A stretch of 64,000 nt of DNA from JAIPDZ01 sp034522175 (GTDB taxonomy: Bacteria > Desulfobacterota > DSM-4660 > Desulfatiglandales > Desulfatiglandaceae): NCBI GenBank assembly GCA_034522175.1, contig JAXHLQ010000001.1, positions 2,852,001-2,916,000 of the forward strand. Direction: 5' to 3'. Positions 63,704-64,000 of this stretch are shown piece after piece (the first letter of the stretch is position 1; the number at the start of each line of letters is the position of its first letter). A program made the translations under genes and the position numbers. A model generated the notes under the pieces. It did no database searches and was not told the origin of the DNA. It worked only from the letters and a program-made list of their open reading frames with translations.

Positions 63704-63868
63704 TACCTATCTCTTTTTCTTTGGAAAAGGTGGTGAGATTTCTTATCTATTTTGCTATGTTCTAACAGCGAAGCATTCTTAACGGGTATGTGTATATGCC
63801 TGCAAATAATATAGATGTGACGCGGGCGTCCAAATGGATGCCGTCTCGGCGACGAACTGATCTTCAGG

Positions 63869-64000
63869 ATGACCCATATGGGCTCAAAAGCGGTCAGACA
63901 AATCAGAGGGCTTTTTCCAAGAATAAGACAATGGCGACATGATTCTCAGATGGATGCCAGGGATCACTGGTTTAACGAAATGGATGCCGCAGAACTTCCT
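63869..64000 (+). CDS. Partial ORF running off the window
   Basis: From ATG 63869 (or ATG 63878) the frame is open to the window end, 44 codons (MTHMGSKAVRQIRGLFPRIR...). There is no strong ribosome site and too little sequence to classify. The region 63704-63868 before it holds nothing else recognisable. Confidence 0.3.
   Translation, partial: MTHMGSKAVRQIRGLFPRIRQWRHDSQMDARDHWFNEMDAAELP

Overview
The window looks like chromosome of a Desulfobacterota (deltaproteobacterial) anaerobe. This is inferred from gene content: a selenocysteine-containing SelD next to YedF, HypE, a KaiB/KaiC pair fused into a signalling operon, a type II secretion operon whose GspL and GspM look like PilM/PilN and PilO, a DUF6485 protein and a decayed REP-associated tyrosine transposase. 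No rRNA, CRISPR array, phage or plasmid module was seen.

Layout. 1-5000: start of a LivK-type binding protein (minus), a SEC-C protein, a conserved hypothetical, an S23-like four-helix-bundle gene, then about 1 kb of debris with a RhuM-like scrap and a RAYT remnant between 25-bp inverted repeats. 5008-11072 (minus): receiver/PAS/GGDEF protein, kaiC and kaiB, a histidine-kinase scrap (plus), a receiver-only regulator and an outer-membrane beta-barrel. 11409-16449: periplasmic binding protein, ECHDC3-like crotonase, CoA-disulfide-reductase-like flavoprotein, exported rhodanese and a broken CDF transporter. 16446-19952: HNH nuclease, yedF and selD (UGA as Sec18) on the minus strand, then hypE on the plus strand between perfect 24-bp inverted repeats. 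20078-24676: truncated DUF481 gene, TMTC-like TPR membrane protein, pyrE, NUDIX gene, tRNA-Pro(CGG) and DUF6485.

24880-45721 is one long plus-strand block. It has a winged-helix regulator under a perfect 35-bp palindrome, a NusG/RfaH-type antiterminator and a sugar-nucleotide epimerase. These are followed with short gaps by gspEFGHIJKLM, gspC and gspD, a Wzm/Wzt polysaccharide exporter, glycosyltransferases, a GNAT protein and a PIG-L/glycosyltransferase fusion. It reads as a surface-glycan locus with a complete-looking type II secretion operon inside it. 45925-56642: orphan ABC_sub_bind binding protein, sensor kinase, sigma54 activator, TonB-dependent receptor, secreted double-CAP protein, an unrecognised secreted protein and two lipoproteins. 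56780-64000: more glycosyltransferases, methyltransferases and a membrane protein.

Seven otherwise intact genes carry nine frameshifts. Each is repaired by adding one base to a run of identical bases, and all are losses. This pattern fits homopolymer undercalling in the assembly better than biology. Single-shift genes are therefore listed as CDS over the reconstructed span; the CDF gene with three shifts is listed as a pseudogene.
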